Source: Lineus longissimus (lineage: Eukaryota > Nemertea > Pilidiophora > Heteronemertea > Lineidae). From it: a DNA stretch of 64,000 nucleotides. The position numbers and the translations under genes are program-made. The notes beneath the pieces were generated by a model. It had not been told where the DNA came from. It saw nothing but the letters and a program-made list of their open reading frames with translations, and did no database searches. Location: contig NC_088309.1 of assembly GCF_910592395.1 (NCBI RefSeq), positions 7,816,501 through 7,880,500 on the forward strand, written 5' to 3'. The first letter of the stretch is position 1. Each line of letters opens with the position of its first letter. Positions 1 to 12,224 of the stretch are shown here, one piece after another.

Positions 1-447
1 TTTATTTATGCGTGTAAAAGCGAACCGGCTCCGAGCCGGTTTGCACACGGTACTCGCGTGACGTCATTCGCGGGAATAGCTGCCGTGTTCCTGGCATGAA
101 ATTTTCCGCGGAAAGAAACTGCTGTGAAATCTTCAATTTATCGAGAGCAAGAGCTTTCTTTCCATACAAATGCTGTGTACCAAAGCAAAAACTCTGCATC
201 TCACCGGCGCCATCGTGAACCATTTTGTATTATTTGTTGAAGGTTGTGATATTTTCGTAGCTCCACCGCCAGCAGGATTGATCAGCGCCACCAATTGACG
301 ATGTTAGTGACGAACCGGCCTGGAGCCGGATCGAGGCCAGATCGTCGAACCGTCCCCGTGTAAAAGCGAAATGAACCGTCCTGAACCGAACACGCCTCGT
401 GACGGTTCAGGAGGGTTGTCTTGAACCAGCACCGTGTAAAAAGGCCT
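1..447. mobile_element. Partial MITE-like element, cut by the left window edge
   Basis: The short motif CGTGTAAAA recurs at about 11, 354 and 432. The right end, read inward on the minus strand, is AAGGCCTTTTTACACGGTGC, which resembles the terminus GGGCCGTTTACACGGGAC of the MITE at 20681-20878. Inside are several perfect small hairpins: AACCGGCTCCGAGCCGGTT near 23-41, and a stem pairing 376-388 with 402-414 (CTGAACCG/CGGTTCAG). A TGACGTCA site lies near 58-66. The left terminus is outside the window, so target duplication and true length cannot be judged. The minus-strand frame across 2-223 resembles no transposase I know. Assignment to a superfamily is inference. Confidence 0.45.
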
Positions 448-2175
448 TATATCCGCCGAAACGGATCGTAAGCAATGATGGATCCCTGGCCGAAAATGCA
501 GCAGGTAATGACCATGTCGCTCGACAAGTTCGAAGGTCGTTATGAAGATTTTTCATCTGGACAAAACCCAATTCGCTTGGCCGCAGATATCATGAGTTTC
601 CCTTTTATAGTCACTGTTCGCAAATTCGATTAGAACTTTTGTGATTTTGTCCAAGAGGACCAAACTTTTTGTTTGGACTGACTTTATCAATAGTGGCTCC
701 GTAGCTGGCAGAAAAAACAACTATTTTCGTAATTGCGAGGTTCGTGACATATTCACTTTCATGTTCGTTTTTGACCTATGTTTCTGTGCTTCTCCCGTTG
801 AAGAGTCATGGTCTCTTGAGCTATCTGTTGTAAGGAAACCTTGAAATATTATGGGGAACAACTACTACACACGGTTGACATGTAGGTTCTTGTAACGGAG
901 AACGCTCCTGGTATCAAAATACATTTCGAAAACATTCCAGTGGCACGAATGTTTGTGCGCACTTTCCGGACCCCTTCAGTAGAACTCTGTAAGTTTCATA
1001 AGTACTGGCCTAAAATATCTGAGATACCCCTCCTACATTCCGACAACTGTTCAATATGTACACTATATCGAGCTTGTCAACTGACCACCTTCTCCAGATA
1101 TCGCTCCACAGATCCTTGTGGCGGTCACTCAATAAGCGAGGTCTGAATTAATTGAGTGAAGCATATTGGACATTCCACTGATTTCCAATTCACTGACCTC
1201 CTCCTCACTGCTGCATCATTGATATCTAATACGATGGGAATCTTTCCGATGCAAATAAGTGCTTGGCGATTCGTAGCGTTCAGGATACCCCGAGTCGTGT
1301 CCGGATACTGTACGGTAGCCCACGAGCATGTCATTACAGTTTCCAATGCGCTATCACTCAGTGGGTGTGAAAGAATCAGAAGGCGGCTGTTGGTTAGTCA
1401 GTGCAGAGGTTGTGCACCATTCACGGCTCCCACGACCAGTTCAACTTTGATGGCGTAGCCAAAGGGCGTGCAACCTCTCTAGTATCCTTATACGATTTTA
1501 CCAGTTGACCACTAACCACATTACAGGTCTTATACAGATCAAAGACTTGCTTAAAAATCTTAGTCTTTATCTTAAAATTTCTTCTAACCGAAACGCCCGT
1601 CACTTCACCCACAATTTCTGGATATTATTTGTTCGACATGTCACGACACCACTGAATTAAAAGACAAACGGTCTTAATGCATGTTGTGTTTATACACGAA
1701 TAGAATACATGACTAAGCCATTTATCCGCTCGTCTTTAATACAGCTGTACACTAAAAGAAAAGTAATGAGCTTTGCGAAAAATGCGATTATTGTCATTTT
1801 GAACATGAAATCCACATCTTTTCATAAGAATAAGGCAATTACACATGAAGAGAAAATGCTATTATCTCACCAAATCTCTTACTGGCAATAAACCTCGTTA
1901 CTTTGCAAAGCTCGTAAAAGTCAAATGGGGAAAGAACGTAAATACGCATTGGTTTTTCGACATTTCTTGAAGAGGGCATTATGAATGTTGAACAATGCTG
2001 CTACTGAACGGTTTAACCAGTACATGTACAAAAACAATAACATCAGCCTCAACACCATTGTCATTTTTTAATTTCCGGAATTCACGTCCATACTACACAC
2101 AGAGCACAGAGCCGGTGTAACGTCTGTGCATGTTCCACACGTTTCAGTGTTTCCATATAATAGGCAGCTAGAGAG
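448..2175. other. Single-copy DNA, no gene seen
   Basis: Only short open frames of 60-100 codons occur on both strands, without recognisable domains or supporting splice sites. I see nothing beyond ordinary intron or intergenic sequence. Confidence 0.5.
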
Positions 2176-2253
2176 ACCATGACTTCGGGGAAAACACAGA
2201 AAAATGTGTCAATCTATCTTTAAGCGTTCCCAAACAACGCGGGGATGAACACT
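2176..2253 (+). repeat. Old dispersed repeat, copy 1 of 3
   Basis: The stretch ACCATGACTTC...ACACAGAAAAATGTGTCAAT...CTTTAAGCGTTCC...GATGAACACT matches, with many substitutions, two stretches at 39843-39894 and 40021-40106. The best-conserved words are ATGTGTCAATCT and CTTTAA. It looks like an ancient interspersed repeat; its class is unknown. Confidence 0.4.
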
Positions 2254-2872
2254 CTGAATAGAAAACACTTTGAAATGTCCACACTGGCTCATATCAATTC
2301 ATTTCATTTGATCCGTTTTGCAAACGCATGCTGCGAGATGTTTGTTGTGTGCTGTGCATAGTGCATAACGCATTGTAGCGTGCGTAGACAAAACAGATTG
2401 CAGAGCATGAATGGCCAGCCCAAACAATCATTTCAAATTGAGCACCTTTTGCCCCGGTGAGTCAGTCTGCGGTTCATACGTAACGTAGCAGCAGATAATC
2501 ATCCGGGACCAATAATATAAAGTGCTCATCTGCTGCTTTAGACAGCAATCCTTTTGACAGGAGTTTGATTGATCAATAAGACCATATCCTCATTTGTTAA
2601 TGAAAAGGGATTATATCTTGTCATAACGGCAGCCGCTTGAAGCGATGATGTGAGCATCCATTATGGAATCAGCAGCACCTTGACCAAAGATTGTTAACTT
2701 CTAGGATTTTTTTCCTTTTTGTGAATTGTTGCGGAGCACAATGCAGTGTGCTGAAATGATACAGTGTAAAAACTGACCGCAGTTGGGTATTTTTCGGACA
2801 CCCGAGAAATATGGCGATGGATTTCCATAAACGTGTCCACTAGGAACGGTGCAATGCAACGGTGAAATCATT
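2254..2872. other. Single-copy DNA, no gene seen
   Basis: No open frame or repeat structure that I can support. Confidence 0.45.
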
Positions 2873-2978
2873 TTATTTTTTCAAAATAATCTCGGAATTC
2901 CGACTTTTTATCTCATAATGCAATTTTATTTTTTGAAAAAATAAGAAGTCGGAATTCCGAGATTATTTTGAAAAAAAC
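2873..2978. repeat. Short near-perfect inverted repeat (hairpin)
   Basis: The left arm (2873-2910) and right arm (2941-2978) are reverse complements over about 36 bp, with one clear mismatch in the core; the central word is CTCGGAATTCCGACTT. The 30-base spacer carries a second nested near-palindrome (GCAATTTTATTTTTTG against AAAACAAAATTGC), so the segment can fold in two ways. It may be the remnant of a very small MITE. No target duplication is obvious. Confidence 0.6.
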
Positions 2979-5900
2979 AAAATTGCATGATGTCCTTTCC
3001 CAGCCACCAAGTTAAAGATCGATGCGAAAGAAAATTATTTACTTGAAGGAATAAAACCGTCATTTACTGCCCTACTATTCTTTTTAGGATCTTATGTGCA
3101 AGGCTACCAATACCAATAGCAATAACTTGGATTTCGATCTTCCTTTCCCAGACCCTCGCCAGGGGTCTAAGAACCCCTCAGCTTTTAAATCATCTGCCGC
3201 CGCCAATCCATTTGCTACGCTTGTTAGCAACCAATCTTTCAGTGCAGTTATAAACGATGTAACCGTTGTTTTACACCGTGCGATACGATTATGAGAAAAA
3301 GCTGTTTCTTCTCAATGCATCGATAATCTCACCTCGCCTTTCGCTTTGACAGCCGCTATTCTAGGACGCCTAATATCTGTCTAGAAAGCTTAACGCGTCT
3401 TTCCTACGCTGTTAAGCCTGTTCATGTTGGCTTAGATGCAGAGTGTAGAACGCCAAATTGCCGCTTTTACCCGGTTCTGACAATCACCAAACTGGTCAAT
3501 AAGCTTGTCATTAGTGTCAAAGATGACATCAGGTGCCATTATATTTAAATGTCGCTGAAACATTAACCGCTCTATGAAAAAAATATCCAAAAAGAGAATG
3601 TTGCTTGATTCTCCGGTGAAAATGTGATATCCGATCACAAATGCTCTTTTCCCTGTTATGAGTGACTCGGTACTCATAAAATTGAAGGTTTAATCAAACA
3701 CCAGGTTCGTCGATGGATGTATATCTGTGTTCTCTGATACAACTATAAAATCATGCGTCAAAGGGATTTTTTCTGCTTGCATCTCGAAGATAATTGACCA
3801 GTTAACTGCCTTGTTTGTATGTTTGGAGAACGTTCCCAATCCCTCTAGAAATCATGTACCTATACATGTATGCCAACCTACGACCTTCACAAAGCCTAAA
3901 ACTTGTGGGAGGTTTCAACAACAACCAATCTTTATTTTCTTATTTGCAAGCTAGTCGATCCTTGCAAAAGGGCACAAGGCAGAACATAAATTAAAAGCAG
4001 CAAAATGACCTCAGGCTATTTGATCCCTGCGATGGTAACGTACCACTCTACTAAGTCAGGATTTCAACTTAACTGCATTTTCAGGATCGGAGCGAGCACT
4101 TAATCAATGAGTTACCTTGCTGTGCCGTCAACACATTAGCCATCTCCCTGTAACCTTTTGATGACAGCCCGCTGCGCATATTCCTCCTTTGATAAGATCG
4201 CCGGTCAAGGGATAAAAAAGACATAATTGCCTGCAGATTTGTATTTCGCACGTCCGTGGACAGCTTCGTTTAGCGTTTTGTGTCTTAATGACTCTCAATT
4301 TGCGTGTCCGCGTTTCTTACACGTTCGCTGAAAATGATTTGTTTTGTTGTCACCTCCTCAGCCGCTGTTCTGTAGTGTGCGGCTATTTACCACGGCATGA
4401 GAGAAAATCTCCTTTATGAATGCTTTCGTGGACTGACATTTTTATTGTATCTTTTCTAATAATGCTTGGACGTGTATCAGCCTTCAAAGCGCCTAGTTCA
4501 TGATCATGCTGCTCCCTGTCCTTCTAAGATGATCAAATAGACTAATGCTGTTGGGGTATTTTCTGCCCAGAATGAAAGCGATACTGCCATTGAATTGAAA
4601 ATTGTTGCTGACACTTCCCACAGGGTTTTAGTGACATAACGCTAAAGCCCCCAAAACGCTCCGGCTCCGACGCTACTGCATGTATATCAATGCATCCAAT
4701 AAAACTACATGTACGTTGAGATTCAGTGACGTATATTGAAAAAGACTTTTGTTGCATGCGTTGGTAAAACGGTTGAGAAGCTGCGTCCGTACCAGCCTCT
4801 TAAGACGAGGAAGTGTTTTTTATCGGACTTAGCCCACATAAAGTGCCGACGCACAGTCATGGTACTCATTGTCTCATCCTTTTGCTGGACGGGCTAATGT
4901 TTCCTAAGAATCTCGTAAAATATTCCACTTTGGCACGGTTTGTCTACATTGGAGATTGGAATGATGTTATTCTAAGCCATGTCTGAATATTGTCCAAACT
5001 ACTCAGAGTAACAGTAGCCGACAAAAAGAGTCGGATACTTCTGTTTAAAAACTGTAACAAGGAAAACATATAATGAGTCTTTGTGCACAAGTTATCCCAT
5101 AGCCGACTCAAGCTTTAGGGTTATTGCGAGCGAAGATCACCATACGATGCATGCCATCCACGGCACTAACATTCTTCGGGAGATATGACCGTGCAATCAA
5201 CGATCGTGAAAGAAGTGCGCATTTTTGCACTTCCGATGATGACCAGGACATGTACTGGCTCGCAATTATGACACCGATGGCGTTATGTGCGTCAGTGTGG
5301 TGTACCGAAGGGAGATGCCAGAAGGATTGATGGGGTCGGGGATAATAGCTACATTAAGGGAAGTATGTGGCAAGTTCGCGTTACAATTGTGATCTGTTTT
5401 AGATCCCATTACATTAGTAGCCTGCACTCTAGACTGGCATTTAAAAATATTTTAAAGATAAAGTGTTCTTCGTCTTAATTATAAACAAAATCTGGTGAAG
5501 GCAAACTAGGACTGGATCGTTGGATGAGATGCTAGAACCCGAGAGTTCTGAAGGTTATGCCACTGTACATGTTTTGATGTAAGACTCTGTTGTAGCTGAC
5601 AAAGATAATGTTCGACGGACGGCGCATTTTTGAAACTAGTGGTATCAATTTTATCCAAGTTAGCAAAATAGGCAGCTATATAACATCTATCATCAGTAGA
5701 TAGAAAAATATAAACTTAGCAGCTTCTAATCGGCTTATATCTGAAATGCGAAACACGTCAGACTCGAAGAAGTTACGCCAGCTGAGAATTATAATCAGTT
5801 AGGTTCCTGGGCAGGGACAATTGAGCATACAAACGTCTCTGACTAATTACATTACCCGATGAGGGAGCCCACAAACACAAAGAGTACCGCCGTTGGGCCC

Positions 5901-7825
5901 TTATTGTATGTTCGTTGTTTGAATCAATCTCCGGCTGCTCCCGTGCGGCGGTGAGACTTAACAGAGGAAAATCAATGCGTCCGTACGGCATAATATTTGG
6001 ATTGATTCTGTGTCGTCTGTTTGATCAGGTGGCTTGTGGTGACTACTGATGACAGGGACCGTGTGAATGAAGCGTAGCGCTAATCCGGGATGCCGAGGCG
6101 CTGTGAGCAAGTATTGATTGCTAGTACTTGGAAGAAAGTTTGATGATTGAAGGAACGTTGTTTATCAACATTCTAGATATATCGAACAGGTTGAACCTGT
6201 GATCTTTCATGTTATATGTCATTAGTCAGAGGAGACAACTTTTCCGACGTGAAATATTTTGAAAGGGGCTCGAGGTCTGATTCCGACCTCATTAAATGGA
6301 ATTTAAAAAAGCGATAGGGTGCTTGGAACAAAGCTTATTTATGAAGTGTCGTGACAGATCTAGCCATTTTGGCATCACCACCAACAAACGGTGAACCAAA
6401 GAGGCAGCTGATCTAGCCCGCTCCCCCGCACGCTCATGCCTCTTTATATTCGTATCATAAACACTCATCCCTGAAGAAAAACTTAGCAAAGCTCCCCCAT
6501 TACACTTGACCGATATTTCCGGGGGTTTCGTACATATACGCGTCACGCCATCTTCCTTTTTAAGCATTATTAGTCATGTCAGTGCTAAAATAACAAGTTA
6601 ACAAGTCATTCAAGTTTGTATATTTACCATAAAAACCATATGAATAATAGTCCAATTCCATGCCAAGGACCAATACGTGTCTTGGAGCTGCTCAGTAAAG
6701 TGGAGTCCTGGAAGAGAGTCTCGTATCTAACTTATTGGAGTAAATATGTTGAAGACACTCATTGACATCTTTTTATATAGGAAACGGTATTGTGATATCG
6801 GTTTTTAAAAACGTTGTAAGTGATATTGAAGAGCGACTTGGTGTTATTTTTCATCCGATGTAATTGATATGCATGTACCAAAACGATGTATTTTCTGCCT
6901 TCATGACATCGATATCACTTATCAGGATGTCACTTATTCCGCCACTCCGGTATCACATTCAATACGTTCATGAGTGTATATACCAGTCATTAGATATGCG
7001 TGAACAAGTAACAAATAGCAAATAGCAAACACTTGTCTATGTGTTCAATAAAAACTGTCCATGTCAAAAATCCAGATGACTCTTACAGGGCTCTTACTTA
7101 AGATCTTGTTCGGTTAGATCGCGTGTAAATGTACAGTGTACATTCGTTACTAGGTTCTCGTGAGATTTTCAGTTAAGACCGTAGCTAAGAATTGTACAGG
7201 AATCTTATAACAGATGTACATGTTACCTAAACGAGCAGCCTCTTAAAACATTTATTGCAGTACACATTCTTATCATACATACTTTTATCGGATATGGGGT
7301 CAGCTCAACAGGTGTTGTGCTAAACCTTGACGGTTATCTTTATATACTTCAAGGGCCTGCTCCTAGGCTAATGTCGGGTCGTACAAAATAAGCGTAATTG
7401 GTATGGTTCAACTCTTGATCCAAGGGCCACCTTAACCCGTCACCTTTGATTATGTTCGTACCATACAGTCAATGGCTGTAACAGGTATTGCCTCTCGAAG
7501 ACTATTGTGTCGCACCTTCTACTGTTCGTTGATGATATCGAGTTTCAAGTCACACTCCTCTGGCCGGGTAATTACCGAGGTTTTATGTTTGGCGAGGATC
7601 CGGTAACAGTGATTGATCAATCACATAGGGCAATAGTGGACTATTGGCGAGGTGCTTTTCAGATATGATGGCCAGACTAACATGTCTGGTGGTAGTACCA
7701 TACACCAGCCAGGAACGCAGAACCTATAAACGCAGTCCCTAAAGATGAATACTGGCACGTTTGGTGACACAGCCAGAAAACAAGTAGTTGAATACTTGTT
7801 GGAGACCCTTGTTTCATATTTTGTC
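2979..7825. other. Single-copy DNA, no gene seen
   Basis: Open frames are all below about 92 codons and unconvincing. The longest, minus strand 6292-6567, has no recognisable domain. No repeat, RNA gene or promoter can be supported here. Confidence 0.45.
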
Positions 7826-8266
7826 GGTAGTATGTAAAAGTTGAAACGACCCAAAATAAAAAAAGACAAGCTAAACGAACCAAATATACATTCCTAAACA
7901 TAATATTGGTGATCATGTTTAGATGTGATATGATTTTTAGGCTGATCTTTGCATGAAATTAATATTAATTAGTATTAATCAAAATAGGCCCACTTAATAA
8001 TTTGGCTAGTTCCAGTCAAGTTTTACACAAGCCAAAATAAATAGGTATAGATAAAACGTTCCATGGTGCATCATAATGCTTGAAATGAACCAAATTGAAT
8101 GGGACTGTGTGAATAATATCGTATTTTGTTCCATAGATTTACTTGACCGAATCCGGCAACGAATATTACATGTAAACTTGATCTTTCATTTCAGGTTTAA
8201 AACGCTTATTTGGCTCGTTTGGTTTGGCTTGATTCATTTGGCTCGTTTCAATATTCACATACTACC
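7826..8266. repeat. Degenerate inverted repeat of about 440 bp, MITE remnant
   Basis: The left arm (7826-7886) begins GGTAGTATGTAAAAGTTGAA and the reverse complement of the right arm (8206-8266) begins GGTAGTATGTGAATATTGAA. Both continue with AAACGA, CCAAA and ACGAACCAAATA/ACGAGCCAAATA words. The 320-bp interior is AT-rich and contains further GCCAAA words. This is the layout of an old non-autonomous DNA transposon. Target duplication and family are not determined. Confidence 0.5.
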
Positions 8267-11200
8267 GTTCTTCGCACCCAGACAGACATTGTTATCACCA
8301 GCCTCTCCGCAAAAGGATCTATTCCCCCCTCGAAGAATCCGATTCGGCACAGTCGGGATCAATGATAAATGAGAATGTCTTTATTCGTTCTTATGGCGTG
8401 TTTTTAAACAAATCTATTTTTTAAACATTTACCATACGCTTCTGCCGGGATATTGGAAGATCTATGGACACTCGGGACTATTAGCTAGGAGTAATTGATG
8501 ATGATGGATCGTACGGGTGGTTAAGTAAACCATTAACTGCGGAATCCGTCATTATAAAACCTTCCAGTTGGCTTTCTAAATAGCGCTTCATGATCACCTC
8601 GCGTGTGACTTTAAGAAAAAGTAATATCTAAGTCATTCCAATACGCGAAGACCTCGTATCGTGTCGACAATACCGAATATCATGGAGTCGAATTTATTTT
8701 GTACAATTCCATACACTAAACCAAGTCTTGCACCACTGCACTTCTTCTTCTCTTAATATAGTCTGAACAGATGTTCAGCATGCTTCAATACCTTCTAACC
8801 TGTCTTATTTGCACCTTAAACCAGTTCATTGTAACTTCTGCTGATATGAAATGTAACTTTCATAAGGCAACAATAAACTTATTTGAATTTGTAACTCTAT
8901 GTTGACCCAGCCTTATCGACAGCATTACCAAAGATTCGGAGCACACACAAGGTAACTCCAATGCTTAAGTTCATTTGGGGGAAATGCTGTTAGCTTTTCT
9001 TGCCTATTCATCTTTGCGATAATTTCTACGAAAATGACATTTTAAAAAATTGTATTGTGGTGGATTACGAGTTATTCACATCCAGATTTTCCTATTAAAA
9101 TATATTTCGCTTTTTTCCGAGAATCGAAGTCGTGAAAACAATCTGCGCAAAACGGCCACAATTTGAAAAAATTGACATTATGCAGCGAATTTTCTTTTCC
9201 GTGTTATACCAGCCAACCGTTTAGTGCGACAGGCAGTCTTTGATGAATATAGAATATAACCTTTAAAACATGTGCTTTTCCACGAGGGCAGTCAGCAGAC
9301 ATTTACAAAATGGCATATTATATTTCATATACATTAGAGATATCAGATGCCGTTTCTCATACTTCTTCATGTGCACTTTGCTAACAGAAATAGACTGTAT
9401 ACTGTTTGTCTGGCTCCATTAAGAGTTCAACGAAGTACACATGATGGTAATATATCGGCGTGTTCCTCTCTCGTTTGATGTCCATTTCCAAAACATACCA
9501 TCTTTACTACCCATCAAGTCACAACAAAAGCTTGCTAAAAACGTCTCCGCAGCTGCGCCTTAACTTTGTTATGGTGTCAAAACATTGAACACGACCCATG
9601 TACTAGTTATTACTTAGTAAACCTACCAGACGCTCGTTCAAGAAACATGTCGGTTTCTTTAACAGGAATGACACAGTGGGGTGGGGGTGGCGGGGAGAGG
9701 TGGTGGAGCCAGGATCTATAATAATCACCATCAACCTTGAACTTAGCATCATGAACACGTAACCTTGTGCTCAGTTATAAATCGAACTGACTCTCGCTTT
9801 CCATCATTCATTCGCCCGCAGCAGTAGTTTAGAGATCCTCTATCAAATACAACAAGGCTTACATTATTGCAATCATTACAAAACAAAACAAAGCGTAACG
9901 AAGTCACATCGGCATATAATGTGTGTACCTTTCTTGGGGAAAGCCGAAATGAAGCTAGGGTGGGCAAATATACGGCTATATTGGCTTGCTTGGAGGAGAG
10001 TGGAGTCAATCAGAGAATGATCAAAGCGCGGCAACAGAGCGGATGAATCGCCATCATTTCCGATATTGTTACCGGGGACAGTTTTTATCGGGTATCGCTA
10101 CTCTGATCGGCATCGTTATCGCAATTGAAAGAGCCGAGCGGACTTGCTACTGATTGTTGCATGTATTTTTTTTCAAGAGGCACTGACGTCTTTTGAAATG
10201 TCGCTAATGGCACACTGTATCTCAATCATCAGCTGCTTTTTCAACTGTTTCGAATAGGACTGAAACAAGTATCTCGAGAATAAAGTCACCAAACTATAAG
10301 CAGACCGCTGACAGATTGATAAATATTGTCATTCCTTATTTCTTTTTTTGCCAGCGGTTATCAGACCTGACCAACTTTCAATCAATCTGAAACTTCAACA
10401 CAATTTTTAGACTTCACTATCTTTTGAGATTTGAATTGAAAAATTACTTCAAATATATATACTACATGTATGGTAGTACATGTATATCCATGAACCTTAG
10501 AGCAAGTCTACATGGAAGTTGATTTTTCTATAAGCTTGGGCGCACCACGGTTTTAATCATCATACACAGCCAGTTCCATCATCGTGCTTTCAGCGTTTGC
10601 TTCCGTTGGCTGATCCGCGGCTGAATGAACCACAGGCAAAATGTTATCATGCCTTCATTTTGGAACATAATCCTGCTAGAATATCGCCATAAGGCACCCC
10701 TATACTTAATGACTATACGCTACAGGAATTTTGATGTACTTAGTATGAGCTTGTATTCAAATTAATGAAAATGCGGCGAATAACCTTTTCATTAATCGAC
10801 TGCGTTTCCTCGGCTTACCCATCATATTTCGAGATCACCTCCTTGTTGAAATCAACGGTGAAAAAGATGGATCGGCTGTCTTCAATCTCTCAGGCTGTCC
10901 GATGAATACACACAAAACGCCAATGCTCATCAGCCCATTGGTCTCAAAGGACAGTTTTGTAATCAGACTGTTAGAAGCAATTTAAATTTCTTCCGTTGAA
11001 CTGATGTCTTGTTCGTATGGTCGGATAAAATGCAGCGTGTCACAAAAAAATATTGTTCCAACAAGACTTGACCGCACCATAACTAGTGAATTATTTCTAA
11101 ATTCTAGTGTCCGGTATCAAAACCACAGGCGCCCTTCATCATCATAATTCAGTCACTGTCGCTCCTATGAAATATCGAGCCAATAAAACATTGATTGATA

Positions 11201-12104
11201 TTTTATGGAAATGGCCGTAATTTGTCACATTTAGTTTTTCGGGACAAACGGATCAAATCCCATTCGAATCAGGCAATAATCCACTTGATGCAGAAAACGA
11301 CAGACTCTGAGTTTCCAATTAAATGATGATGCTGCATTTTTACAGTTCAATCTTCCTTAATTAAATTCTTTCAGTGATCATCGGTAATGGGTCAATAAAG
11401 AAATTTTATTTTGCAAGATTAGTTGCTTATTCGTCTACACAACAGTCAGTTTTTGGATTGTCTAAAGTCGGGTTCATTTAAAGCAGCATGTGCAATTTGT
11501 ATTAAATTGTATGTCACGTTTTAGATTTCTCGCAATATCTATTATAATTAAATTGACGCCAGTTGCGTACAACGCACTGCTTGGTAACACATTAGACAGG
11601 CAAGAAAACGTGTCCCAGTTGGCGTCAACTCATCAATTTGAGCTTCTTATCTGGTTTGATGCCATTTGATTCAATTCTAGATAACGTATCTGCTAATGCC
11701 TTGGTTTGAGCTGAATCTGTGGATGAAAAAAAAGGTGGTAACTCTCCAACAAGAATCGCCAATTGGCGAAATCAAATTAGGCGTAAGATGAATGACTGGT
11801 GCTTTGCGAAACTGCCAGTGAATGAATAATCTTCATCATGGTGCCATGTTTGATAGGTGCTTTTTAGGCAAATTGCAAATTACGACGGGAAAGACTGAAT
11901 GAATTTACTGGTTACTTATATCAGTACCTCCGCGAAAAAGATTATTTCTCATTGATAACAACAATGCAGACTAGGATCTAACTAATTCATGTAAATGTAA
12001 GGCTGATGACGTTCGACGTCAGAAAATTTCAAGTGAATATCTGCCATGTAAGGAACAAGCTCTTATCGGTGAACCTTTTTTCTGAAGAATGAGATCAAGC
12101 TTAC
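8267..12104. other. Single-copy DNA, no gene seen
   Basis: AT-rich sequence without credible exons. A G-rich patch at 9678-9709 and two TACATGTA octamers at 10463-10484 are the only local features noted. Confidence 0.45.
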
Positions 12105-12224
12105 ATCATCTTTGCCGACTCCAGGGTATAGTGATATTCCTCCATTGAGAGGCGCAGTCAACGTTGGAACTCCCTTCTCTCGATGAATTGACCGGCCACA
12201 AATCTTTATATCATGTTCTATTCC
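12105..12224 (-). CDS. Weak candidate internal exon, 40 codons
   Basis: On the minus strand the segment lies between a possible acceptor (GACCGCAG, at 12225) and a good donor (GATGAT followed by GTAAGC, at 12104). Both junctions fall in phase 0, so the piece is a symmetric 120-bp exon candidate inside a larger open frame (12063-12386). The peptide begins GIEHDIKICGRS and ends ISLYPGVGKDD; no family is recognised. The polypyrimidine tract before the acceptor is poor. A chance open frame is at least as likely. Confidence 0.17.

Noticed and set aside
11260-11285. TTCGAATC word considered as a tRNA T-arm
   Set aside because: No matching acceptor or D-arm and no A box at the right distance. No tRNA was found in the window.
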